Of a stretch of DNA of 5,992 bases, positions 1 through 4,840 are shown in pieces (the first letter of the stretch is position 1; the number at the start of each line of letters is the position of its first letter). The stretch lies in the NCBI GenBank assembly GCA_029864065.1, contig JAOTUD010000200.1, positions 1 to 5,992 of the forward strand. Direction: 5' to 3'. The position numbers and the translations under genes are program-made. The notes beneath the pieces are model-generated. The model ran no database searches, was not told where the DNA came from, and was given only the letters and a program-made list of their open reading frames with translations. This DNA comes from Gammaproteobacteria bacterium (lineage in GTDB: Bacteria; Pseudomonadota; Gammaproteobacteria; GCA-001735895).

Positions 1-180
1 CTTGCCCCACAGGTAAAAGTAAGCCTCGTCGGAATTTACCGGCAGCGTGTAAGCCACGTATAGCTTGACCAGCAGCAGGACCGCTAGGGTTGCAGCAAAA
101 GCGATGCGCTGGCGCTCCCCCGTCGTCCCGCCGATAGCCGTCTGCCGCAGCGACGATGCAGTTTGGCGCGATTCAGCCAT
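1..180 (-). CDS. GT39/ArnT-like membrane glycosyltransferase, N-terminal part (cut by window edge)
   Basis: The 60 N-terminal codons of a minus-strand gene that runs off the left edge; read from ATG at 180. A polar N-terminus (about residues 1-27) is followed by one hydrophobic helix (about 28-47) and then the motif SDEAYFYLWGK at 50-60. An Asp-Glu pair followed by an aromatic-rich stretch just after the first helix is the hallmark of the GT39/PMT family (ArnT, protein mannosyltransferases and relatives), where the acidic pair lies at the periplasmic catalytic site. Such enzymes take sugars from polyprenyl-phosphate donors. Substrate cannot be told from 60 residues. The reading frame is open upstream only to a TGA at 253-255, with no other ATG, GTG or TTG between, so 180 is the likely start, although no clear Shine-Dalgarno site precedes it. 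It is divergent from the HAD-UbiA gene, a plausible donor-making partner. Confidence 0.8.
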   Translation of the reverse strand, partial: MAESRQTASSLRQTAIGGTTGERQRIAFAATLAVLLLVKLYVAYTLPVNSDEAYFYLWGK

Positions 181-504
181 CGAGCCGATGACCGAAGACC
201 GCGGGAACGAGCATGAAAATACCGCCGCGCCGCGGCAGCCGCGTATTCGGACTCAGCACCCTGACCGTTCCGTTGTCACGGCGCCCGGCGCCAGCGCTAC
301 TGCAAAAAGATCTCTACGAGCGGTGCCCGGGCCTGTCATCGAAAGCTTACTCCGTGTTTGAAATGCATTGATTACCCGACCAGATGCGCGAGGTTGCGCC
401 CGGCGCGGCGGGTGGGGGAAGGATAAACACCTACTTTTATGCAGGCAAGCCTCATATTTTAAAAGCCAATACATCTGTTTAGGTCGATGGTTCGGTTAGA
501 ATAG

Positions 505-544
505 GCCGGCGCACCGGCAAACGGCCCGGGAAACCGGGGCCCGT
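505..544 (+). other. Two tandem GC-rich hairpins in the leader of the HAD-UbiA gene
   Basis: Hairpin A pairs GCCGG (505-509) with CCGGC (514-518) around the loop CGCA. Hairpin B pairs CCCGG (525-529) with CCGGG (534-538) around a GAAA loop, a GNRA-type tetraloop, and the stem continues after a two-base bulge (539-540) with ACGG (521-524) pairing CCGT (541-544). Hairpin B is followed by CTTTC, too weak a T-run for a standard intrinsic terminator. If transcription starts near 509, downstream of the TAGAAT at 497-502, the hairpins would be at the extreme 5' end of the mRNA, possibly stabilising it. Function is inferred; the base pairing is directly visible. Confidence 0.4.
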
Positions 545-664
545 CTTTCAACCGCGTCGACTGAATGCAGGTATCGGTCAGAGCAGGTCGATTTACCGTT
601 AGCCGGCGAGCGGTGATAGGATTCGGCCCAATAATATTTTTATCGAGACTGTGCAGCATGAACC

Positions 665-668
665 AGGA
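665..668 (+). promoter_or_regulatory. Ribosome-binding site AGGA for the HAD-UbiA gene
   Basis: AGGA lies six bases before ATG 675. The alternative in-frame start, GTG at 651, has no comparable site upstream and would add eight residues (a poorly hydrophobic, His/Pro-containing stretch) before the beta-strand that leads into the HAD motif. This favours 675. Confidence 0.6.
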
Positions 669-674
669 CCGCAA

Positions 675-2120
675 ATGAAACCAGTCGCGTTTCCATTAGT
701 CGTCGATCTCGACGGAACGCTGACCCCGTCAGACACCCTGGTAGAATCCATCGTACGGCTGCTCAAGCAATCCCCGTTCAATCTCGTTGCGCTGGTATTC
801 TGGCTAACCCGGGGGCGGGTGGCATTCAAGCGGTTTGTCGCATCGAGATCCGATTTCTCGGCGGAGCAACTGCCTTATCGAAAGCCGTTGCTCGACTACC
901 TGGGCAAGGAAAGGGCCGCCGGCCGCCAGATTGTGCTCGCGACCGCCTCCCATAAACGCGTGGCCGACGAAGTATCGAGGCATCTGGGTCTTTTCGATGA
1001 CGTGATCGCTACCGAAAACGGTATAAATCTGAAAGGCAGGAACAAGCTGAAGGCGATCAACGATCGCGTCGGCGAACACTTCGTTTACGCCGGCGACAGC
1101 GCGTCCGATATTCCCATCTGGAAGTCAGCCGCCGCCGCGGTACTCGTCAACGCTTCCGCCGCGGTCGCCAGAACCGTGCGCTCGTCGACACCGATCGAGC
1201 TCGAGTTTCCGCGGTCGCGCGCAAATTACCACACCTGGCTACGGGCGTTGCGCGTTCATCAATGGCTCAAGAACCTGCTTATATTCGTACCCTTGCTAAC
1301 CGCCTTTTCGCTTTTCGACGCCGACAAGCTGATGACGTCGGCGATCGCATTTTTCGCGTTTTCACTGGTGGCCTCGGCAACCTACATGGTCAACGATATC
1401 CTCGATATCGAGAGCGACCGGGTGCACCCGCGCAAACGCTTCCGCCCGATTGCAAATGCCGAGATATCCGTGGCCTCGGCAATGCTGGTTGCCGTTATTC
1501 TGCTGATCGCCGGGCTGGGCCTGGCGCTGCTCGACTCGCTGCAGGTTTTCCTGATGGTGCTGCTGTATCTTGTCGTGACGAGCGGCTATAGCTGGTTTCT
1601 GAAGCGCTTTACGCTGGTCGACGTTATCGTGCTGTCGCTGCTCTACACGCTGAGGATCCTGGTCGGCTCCGTCGCCATCGAGGTACCGATGAGCACCTGG
1701 TTGCTCGCATTCTCGCTATTCCTGTTCCTGAGCCTGGCGCTGGTCAAGCGATGCTCGGAGCTGGTGACCTATGAAAAGGTCGGCGGCGACACCGCCAGCG
1801 GACGGGGATACCGCGTCAGCGACCTGACCGTACTGTGGCCGCTCGGCGTCGGCGCATCCGTCTCCGCGGTCGTCGTCTTCGGATTGTTTATCAACGCCCC
1901 GGAAACCGCGGCCAGGTATCACAGCCCCAACCTGCTGTGGATTGCCGCGCTGGCGCTTTTCTACTGGCTGTCACGCCTGTGGATAAAGACCTCGAGGGGA
2001 GAAATTCACGATGACCCGCTGGTTTATGCGATCAAGGATCGCGGCAGTTGGGTCGTGTTCCTGGCGATGGTCGCGTCGATGATCTCGGCTTTATACTACT
2101 TGCGAGGCTTCCAGTTATGA
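675..2120 (+). CDS. HAD phosphatase-UbiA prenyltransferase fusion (DPPR synthase-like)
   Basis: A 481-residue two-domain protein. The N-terminal HAD-type phosphatase domain (about 1-170) has motif I DLDGTLT with D11 and D13, motif II with T90 in LATAS, a lysine region GRNKLKAI (121-128), and motif IV YAGDSASDIPIW with D141 and D145. The C-terminal UbiA-type domain (about 185-481) begins with RVHQWLKN (193-200) and carries the Mg-diphosphate motif NDILDIESD (N240, D241, D244, D248), followed by KRFRP, a second conserved region near D316 to G331, and DDPLVYAIKD (446-455). About nine hydrophobic helices are visible, as expected for UbiA. The RxHQWxKN signature resembles decaprenyl-phosphate phosphoribosyltransferases, which move phosphoribose from PRPP to polyprenyl phosphate; the HAD domain would then remove the 5'-phosphate. 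The reaction is inferred by family and another acceptor is possible. The stop overlaps the next gene by ATGA. An alternative GTG start lies at 651. Confidence 0.93.
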   Translation: MKPVAFPLVVDLDGTLTPSDTLVESIVRLLKQSPFNLVALVFWLTRGRVAFKRFVASRSDFSAEQLPYRKPLLDYLGKERAAGRQIVLATASHKRVADEVSRHLGLFDDVIATENGINLKGRNKLKAINDRVGEHFVYAGDSASDIPIWKSAAAAVLVNASAAVARTVRSSTPIELEFPRSRANYHTWLRALRVHQWLKNLLIFVPLLTAFSLFDADKLMTSAIAFFAFSLVASATYMVNDILDIESDRVHPRKRFRPIANAEISVASAMLVAVILLIAGLGLALLDSLQVFLMVLLYLVVTSGYSWFLKRFTLVDVIVLSLLYTLRILVGSVAIEVPMSTWLLAFSLFLFLSLALVKRCSELVTYEKVGGDTASGRGYRVSDLTVLWPLGVGASVSAVVVFGLFINAPETAARYHSPNLLWIAALALFYWLSRLWIKTSRGEIHDDPLVYAIKDRGSWVVFLAMVASMISALYYLRGFQL

Positions 2121-2482
2121 AGACCCTAATCGTTGCGATCCTCAGTATCGTTTTCGCGGTAAGCGCCCAGTTTTCACTGAAGAAAGGAATGTCCAGCGCC
2201 GAAATCAAGGCGGCGCTGTCGGAGCCTTTCGGCGTTCACTCGGCAGTCACGGTATTCTCCGACAAGTTCGTGTTCGGCGGTTTCGTACTCTATACCCTCG
2301 CAGCCCTGGTCTGGCTCAGGGTGATTTCGACCTGGGACGTGAGCAAGGCCTACCCGCTGATGGGACTGGGATTCGTTTTTACGGTCATCATCGGCTGGAT
2401 GATCGGTGAGCAGGTTACCGCGGCGCGCGCCTTCGGCGTGATGCTGATCTGCGCCGGCGTGGTCCTGGTGGGCCAGAGTTGA
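2117..2482 (+). CDS. Small four-helix SMR/EamA-like membrane protein, possible lipid-linked sugar flippase subunit
   Basis: A 121-residue integral membrane protein with four hydrophobic segments at about 3-20, 51-70, 82-97 and 103-120. The motif SKAYPLMGLGF (76-86), then a GEQVT turn (98-101), then a final helix ending in VGQS, is typical of the SMR/EamA fold (compare ArnE, ArnF and EmrE). ATG 2117 overlaps the TGA of the HAD-UbiA gene, so translation is coupled; GAGG at 2104-2107 could serve as ribosome-binding site. An upstream in-frame ATG at 2048 would lie deep inside the HAD-UbiA gene and adds an unlikely polar leader, so it is rejected. ArnE/ArnF flip undecaprenyl-phosphate-aminoarabinose in lipid A modification. 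Coupling to a polyprenyl-phosphate sugar synthase suggests an analogous flippase role, but a drug or metabolite transporter cannot be excluded. Confidence 0.88.
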   Translation: MKTLIVAILSIVFAVSAQFSLKKGMSSAEIKAALSEPFGVHSAVTVFSDKFVFGGFVLYTLAALVWLRVISTWDVSKAYPLMGLGFVFTVIIGWMIGEQVTAARAFGVMLICAGVVLVGQS

Positions 2483-2483
2483 A

Positions 2484-2499
2484 GCGCCATGAATGGCGC
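2484..2499 (+). other. Short perfect stem-loop just after the SMR-like gene
   Basis: GCGCCA (2484-2489) pairs perfectly with TGGCGC (2494-2499) around the loop TGAA, starting two bases after the stop codon. No T-run follows, so it does not look like a standard intrinsic terminator. It may mark the 3' boundary of the HAD-UbiA/SMR unit or slow ribosomes or RNases; this is inferred. Confidence 0.4.
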
Positions 2500-2567
2500 G
2501 GCCTGGCGGACACGACGGCCGACCGCAACGCGCTCCGCGGGCCGTAACCGCGCGGCGTCAACCTTAC

Positions 2568-2572
2568 GGAGG
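2568..2572 (+). promoter_or_regulatory. Ribosome-binding site GGAGG for the two-helix protein
   Basis: GGAGG lies ten bases before ATG 2583. It decides that start against the longer in-frame reading from 2493, whose extra 30 residues are Arg/Pro-rich and non-family-like. The site sits in a small inverted repeat, ACCT (2562-2565) against AGGT (2570-2573), which could weakly mask it. Confidence 0.55.
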
Positions 2573-2582
2573 TAAAACCGCC

Positions 2583-2900
2583 ATGTCAGACAATGCCGAA
2601 GAAGGTATCGCCCGCGCCCAGGCCGCGGCCGCTAAAGCCCAGGGAACCGAGGGAGACCTGCTGCGCGGGCACCATGTACGCAGCATCGCCTACCTGGACG
2701 AACGTATCCTGATCTTCCTGCTCGCGATCGCATTTATCGGCCTGATCGTGATTTGGGCCACGGCGACCTCGAAGCTGGTGCTTTACGGTTCGTTCGCTGC
2801 CGTCATTCTGCTGTCAATCGTAGGGGGAAGGGCAAGGGTCAAGCGCATAGAAAGAACCCGGCAGGAAAGAGAACGCCAGGCGAAGGAATGGCAATCCTAA
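2583..2900 (+). CDS. Small two-helix membrane protein, function unknown
   Basis: A 105-residue protein I do not recognise. Residues 1-35 are polar with an Ala-rich, probably helical tract (about 9-20, AAAAKA). Two hydrophobic helices follow, about 41-59 and 66-82, separated by a short TATSK turn. The C-terminal 23 residues are strongly charged (repeated Arg, Glu, Lys and Gln) and probably form a cytosolic helix. By the positive-inside rule, the Arg-rich tail is expected in the cytoplasm, so the N-terminus would be cytoplasmic too. The gene follows the HAD-UbiA/SMR pair by a 100-base gap that contains a stem-loop, so it may or may not be in the same transcript. The good Shine-Dalgarno site at 2568-2572 and codon use like its neighbours support a real gene. 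No catalytic motif is visible. Confidence 0.78.
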   Translation: MSDNAEEGIARAQAAAAKAQGTEGDLLRGHHVRSIAYLDERILIFLLAIAFIGLIVIWATATSKLVLYGSFAAVILLSIVGGRARVKRIERTRQERERQAKEWQS

Positions 2901-2937
2901 GCCAGGGAATAGGCCCTAAGCCGAATAGTCACGCGCG

Positions 2938-2961
2938 ACGTGCGCAGGTATTCTGCCACGT
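2938..2961 (+). other. Imperfect stem-loop between the two-helix gene and the hydrolase gene
   Basis: ACGTG (2938-2942) pairs with CACGT (2957-2961), and GCAG (2944-2947) with CTGC (2953-2956), with C2943 bulged and the loop GTATT. Nine base pairs are visible. No T-run follows on the plus strand. It may be a boundary element or protein-binding site. Confidence 0.3.
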
Positions 2962-3013
2962 GTTACCGGCCGCCGACGCGCAACATTGTTTGAACTGACC
3001 ACGGCTAACTATC

Positions 3014-3733
3014 ATGATCTATCGAGATATCGACATACCCACCGCGGATGGCGTGATGAACACCCTCCTCACCCATCCCGACGAAAACGGGCCTCACCCG
3101 GTCGTATTGTTCCTGATGGATGCACCGGGCAAGCGCAAGGAATTGCACGATATGGCAAGCCGGCTTGGATCCGCCGGGTACTACGTGATGCTACCCAACC
3201 TCTACTACCGGCGCCTGCGCGAGTTCGATATGAGCAGTTCCAGCCGGGAAGAGATGTTCGAGCACATGCATTCGCTGACCAATGCCATGGTTTGCGAGGA
3301 CGTTCGCGCGCTGATGGATTTTGCCGCAGCGGATAGCGCCGCCCGCGAGGGCAAGCTGGGCTGCGTCGGTTACTGTATGAGCGGCCCGTTCGCGTTCGCG
3401 GCCGCGGCCGCCTTTCCCGATCGCATCGCCGCCTCGGCGTCGATTCACGGGGTACGCCTGTGCGTTGACGCCGACGACTCGCCACACCTCTCGGCGGCAA
3501 AAATCAGGGGCGAAATGTACTTTGGCTGTGCCGAGGTAGACGAGCACGCGCCGCGGCAAATGATCGAGGACCTGGAGACTCACCTCGCCGCTACCGGCAT
3601 CAATTACCGCGTCGAGATATACCCGGGAACGGAACACGGATTCGTGTTTCCGCTGCGGCAGGGCAAGTATCACCGGGAATCAGCCGAACGGCACTGGGAA
3701 CGACTGCTGGCGATGTACGACCGTTGCCTTTGA
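3014..3733 (+). CDS. Dienelactone hydrolase-family alpha/beta hydrolase
   Basis: A 239-residue single-domain cytosolic alpha/beta-hydrolase, close to the usual family length. The nucleophile elbow is GYCMSG (119-124), with C121 as nucleophile. The probable acid is D176 in the segment YFGCAEVDEHAP, and the base is H208 in GTEHGF (205-210), giving the Cys-Asp-His triad typical of dienelactone hydrolases instead of Ser-Asp-His. An early TADG (10-13), the MDAPGK segment (35-40) near the oxyanion region, and LPNLYYR (60-66) match a proteobacterial subgroup in which MDAPG replaces the QEIFG seen in classical ClcD-type enzymes. Natural substrate cannot be read from sequence; no chlorocatechol genes are nearby. 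No clear Shine-Dalgarno site precedes ATG 3014. The next in-frame ATG (3056) would remove the conserved first strand, so 3014 is kept. Confidence 0.94.
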   Translation: MIYRDIDIPTADGVMNTLLTHPDENGPHPVVLFLMDAPGKRKELHDMASRLGSAGYYVMLPNLYYRRLREFDMSSSSREEMFEHMHSLTNAMVCEDVRALMDFAAADSAAREGKLGCVGYCMSGPFAFAAAAAFPDRIAASASIHGVRLCVDADDSPHLSAAKIRGEMYFGCAEVDEHAPRQMIEDLETHLAATGINYRVEIYPGTEHGFVFPLRQGKYHRESAERHWERLLAMYDRCL

Positions 3734-3755
3734 AGCGCCGTCTCGAAGGCAATGG
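3721..3755 (+). other. Stem-loop spanning the hydrolase stop codon
   Basis: CCGTTGCCTT (3721-3730) pairs with AAGGCAATGG (3746-3755) with one G-T wobble, giving ten pairs around a loop of about 15 bases that includes the stop TGA (3731-3733). It is followed by TTACC, not a T-run, so it is not a classical intrinsic terminator. It may protect the 3' end or weaken read-through into the MOSC gene; this is inferred. Confidence 0.4.
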
Positions 3756-3825
3756 TTACCGGCCCGTGATACCAATCGCAAGCAATCGAAGGAAGCGCCC
3801 ACGGCGTCGCCGTTTGCCGCCGACC

Positions 3826-3842
3826 CGCATCGAATCGATGCG
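3826..3842. repeat. Perfect 17-bp palindrome before the MOSC gene
   Basis: CGCATCGA and TCGATGCG form a perfect inverted repeat around a single central A. As DNA it has the shape of a dimeric operator; as RNA it gives a seven-pair stem with an AAT loop that ends three bases before the GGAGAG ribosome-binding site. Either role would affect the MOSC gene. No second copy is seen in this window. Confidence 0.45.
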
Positions 3843-3844
3843 CT

Positions 3845-3850
3845 GGAGAG
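3845..3850 (+). promoter_or_regulatory. Ribosome-binding site GGAGAG supporting a TTG start
   Basis: GGAGAG lies six bases before TTG 3857. No in-frame ATG or GTG exists between the upstream stop (TGA 3767-3769) and this point, and the first in-frame ATG downstream (3917) would delete conserved residues, so the site supports the TTG start. Confidence 0.55.
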
Positions 3851-3856
3851 CGCCGC

Positions 3857-4423
3857 TTGGCTGAGTCGAAAGCGCTGCAGGTACTGCTGGACACGCTGCC
3901 CCAGGTCGGGCGCGTGATGTGGATTGGTATCAGGCCGTCGCGGGCAGAACCGATGATGGCGCTCGATTCGGTGCAGGTAGCCGTTGACAGGAGTCTCGCA
4001 GGAGACCGTTTCAACGGCAGCGCAGGCAATCCCAGGCAGGTGACGCTGATCCAGCAGGAGCATCTCGACGTCATCGCCGCCTGCCTCGGGCGCGAACCCA
4101 TTGCGCGCGCGCTGTTGCGCCGCAACATCGTGGTTGCCGGCATCAACCTGCTGGCATTGAAAGACAAGATGTTTCGCGTCGGCGATGCGCTGCTGGAATT
4201 CAGCGGTCTCTGCCACCCCTGCAGCAAGATGGAGCGCCAGCCGGGCGCGGGCGGTTATAACGCGATGCGCGGTCATGGCGGCATTACCGCGCGCGTGCTC
4301 GAGGCAGGACTGGTGCGCATCGACCCCGCGGTTTTCTATCAAGGCAATAACGCGCAACGCGGGCAACGGGCATTAACGGGCCTGGTGACCTGGCATGAGA
4401 GACCCGTTATCGCAAAGCTATGA
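3857..4423 (+). CDS. MOSC-domain protein
   Basis: A 188-residue protein made up of one MOSC domain, the fold shared by the C-terminus of molybdenum cofactor sulfurases and by YiiM-type proteins. Visible landmarks are GRVMWIGIRP (18-27), LAGDRF (47-52), QVTLIQQEHL (61-70), RRNIVVAGINLLAL (88-101), FRVGDALLEFSG (106-117), a CHPC pair (C119, C122), and GYNAMRGHGGITARVL (133-148). The conserved cysteine in this region is thought to carry sulfur or bind the Mo cofactor. The protein stands alone without NifS-like or ferredoxin domains. The substrate is unknown; related proteins reduce N-hydroxylated compounds or move sulfur. Translation probably starts at the rare TTG 3857. The gene is 123 bases after the hydrolase gene with two stem-loops between, suggesting separate control. 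Confidence 0.92.
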   Translation: MAESKALQVLLDTLPQVGRVMWIGIRPSRAEPMMALDSVQVAVDRSLAGDRFNGSAGNPRQVTLIQQEHLDVIAACLGREPIARALLRRNIVVAGINLLALKDKMFRVGDALLEFSGLCHPCSKMERQPGAGGYNAMRGHGGITARVLEAGLVRIDPAVFYQGNNAQRGQRALTGLVTWHERPVIAKL

Positions 4424-4440
4424 AGCAAGACAGGCTCATG

Positions 4441-4470
4441 TTGCCTGATACGCATAAAATTTCGGATAAT
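4441..4470 (+). promoter_or_regulatory. Possible sigma70 promoter of the YCII/DUF2238 pair
   Basis: TTGCCT (4441-4446) and GATAAT (4465-4470) are separated by 18 bases, giving four of six and five of six matches to the -35 and -10 consensus. Transcription would start near 4477, leaving a 5' leader of about 43 bases before ATG 4520. The -35 overlaps a small inverted repeat, CAGGC (4431-4435) and GCCTG (4443-4447). This is the best-looking promoter in the window. Confidence 0.5.
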
Positions 4471-4506
4471 TGGCCCGTCATGCACCAGGCGTGGCACACT
4501 TAATCT

Positions 4507-4513
4507 AAGGGGA
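4507..4513 (+). promoter_or_regulatory. Strong ribosome-binding site AAGGGGA for the YCII-like gene
   Basis: AAGGGGA ends six bases before ATG 4520 and is followed by a purine-rich AAGGAA. It is among the strongest sites in the window and fixes the start. Confidence 0.6.
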
Positions 4514-4519
4514 AAGGAA

Positions 4520-4837
4520 ATGGCTCAATACATTATCACCTACCTGGGCGGCGATCAGCCTTCCAGCCCGGACGAAGGCAAGCGACATTTTGCCAAGTAT
4601 AAGCAATGGTTATCCTCGTTGGGGGACGCCGCTATCAGTCCCGCCAATCCGTTCAGGAATACCAGCACGGTACACCCCGATGGAACCGTAACCGGCGGCA
4701 GCACGATATCGATGTCCGGTTACACCATAATCGAGGCGGATTCCATGGAACAGGCGCTGGAGATTGCCCGGGCTTGCCCGTTTCTCGAAATCGGCGGTAC
4801 GCTCGAAGTGTCAGAGCTGATGCCGATGCCATTCTGA
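4520..4837 (+). CDS. YCII-related (DGPF) domain protein
   Basis: A 105-residue single-domain cytosolic protein, near the usual family length. The first strand MAQYIITYLGGD (1-12) is followed by a helix that includes HFAKYKQWLSSLG (23-35), the PDGTV turn (53-57), and the family core GYTIIEADSMEQAL (67-80) with ARACPFLEIGGTLEVSEL (83-100). These match the DGPF/YCII fold (ferredoxin-like), seen in PhnB-like, YciI and sigma-factor-associated proteins. The biochemical role of most members is unknown. Family members next to ECF sigma factor genes are frequent, but none is visible here. A good promoter and ribosome-binding site suggest robust expression. The gene is only three bases ahead of the DUF2238 membrane protein and probably shares its mRNA. 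Confidence 0.95.
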   Translation: MAQYIITYLGGDQPSSPDEGKRHFAKYKQWLSSLGDAAISPANPFRNTSTVHPDGTVTGGSTISMSGYTIIEADSMEQALEIARACPFLEIGGTLEVSELMPMPF

Positions 4838-4840
4838 GAT

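Larger units (their letters stand above)
181..674. other. Divergent intergenic region, about 490 bp, no convincing gene
   Basis: This separates the minus-strand GT39 gene from the plus-strand HAD-UbiA gene and should hold both promoters. Short frames on both strands (65-361 plus, 253-474 minus, 459-674 minus) encode low-complexity Arg/Pro/Ala-rich or featureless peptides with no family motif, and I do not accept them as genes. The left half is GC-rich. The stretch 430-500 is AT-richer and contains TAGAAT at 497-502, a possible -10 element without a good -35. It lies just before two tandem hairpins at 505-518 and 521-544. Another AT-rich patch (629-643) lies just before the HAD-UbiA start. No promoter here is strong enough to call on its own. 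Confidence 0.6.

Noticed and set aside
253..474. Minus-strand frame in phase with the GT39 gene, ending in TGA at 253
   Set aside because: Considered as an extended, interrupted N-terminus of the GT39 protein. The peptide has no membrane helix or motif, and GT39 proteins normally begin shortly before their first helix, as at 180.
521..549. Hairpin followed by CTTTC as an intrinsic terminator
   Set aside because: The T-run is too short and interrupted, and no plus-strand gene upstream needs a terminator.
2896..2922. Eight-base direct repeat CCTAAGCC at 2896-2903 and 2915-2922
   Set aside because: Too short and isolated to separate from chance; no third copy and no flanking mobile-element features.
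3191..3673. Minus-strand frame of 160 codons opposite the hydrolase gene
   Set aside because: It lies inside a plus-strand gene with an intact Cys-Asp-His triad and has a composition typical of antisense shadows.
3680..4366. Long minus-strand frame of 228 codons opposite the MOSC gene
   Set aside because: Longer than the gene it overlaps, but it shows no family motif, while the plus strand carries clear MOSC landmarks. High-GC antisense frames are expected here.
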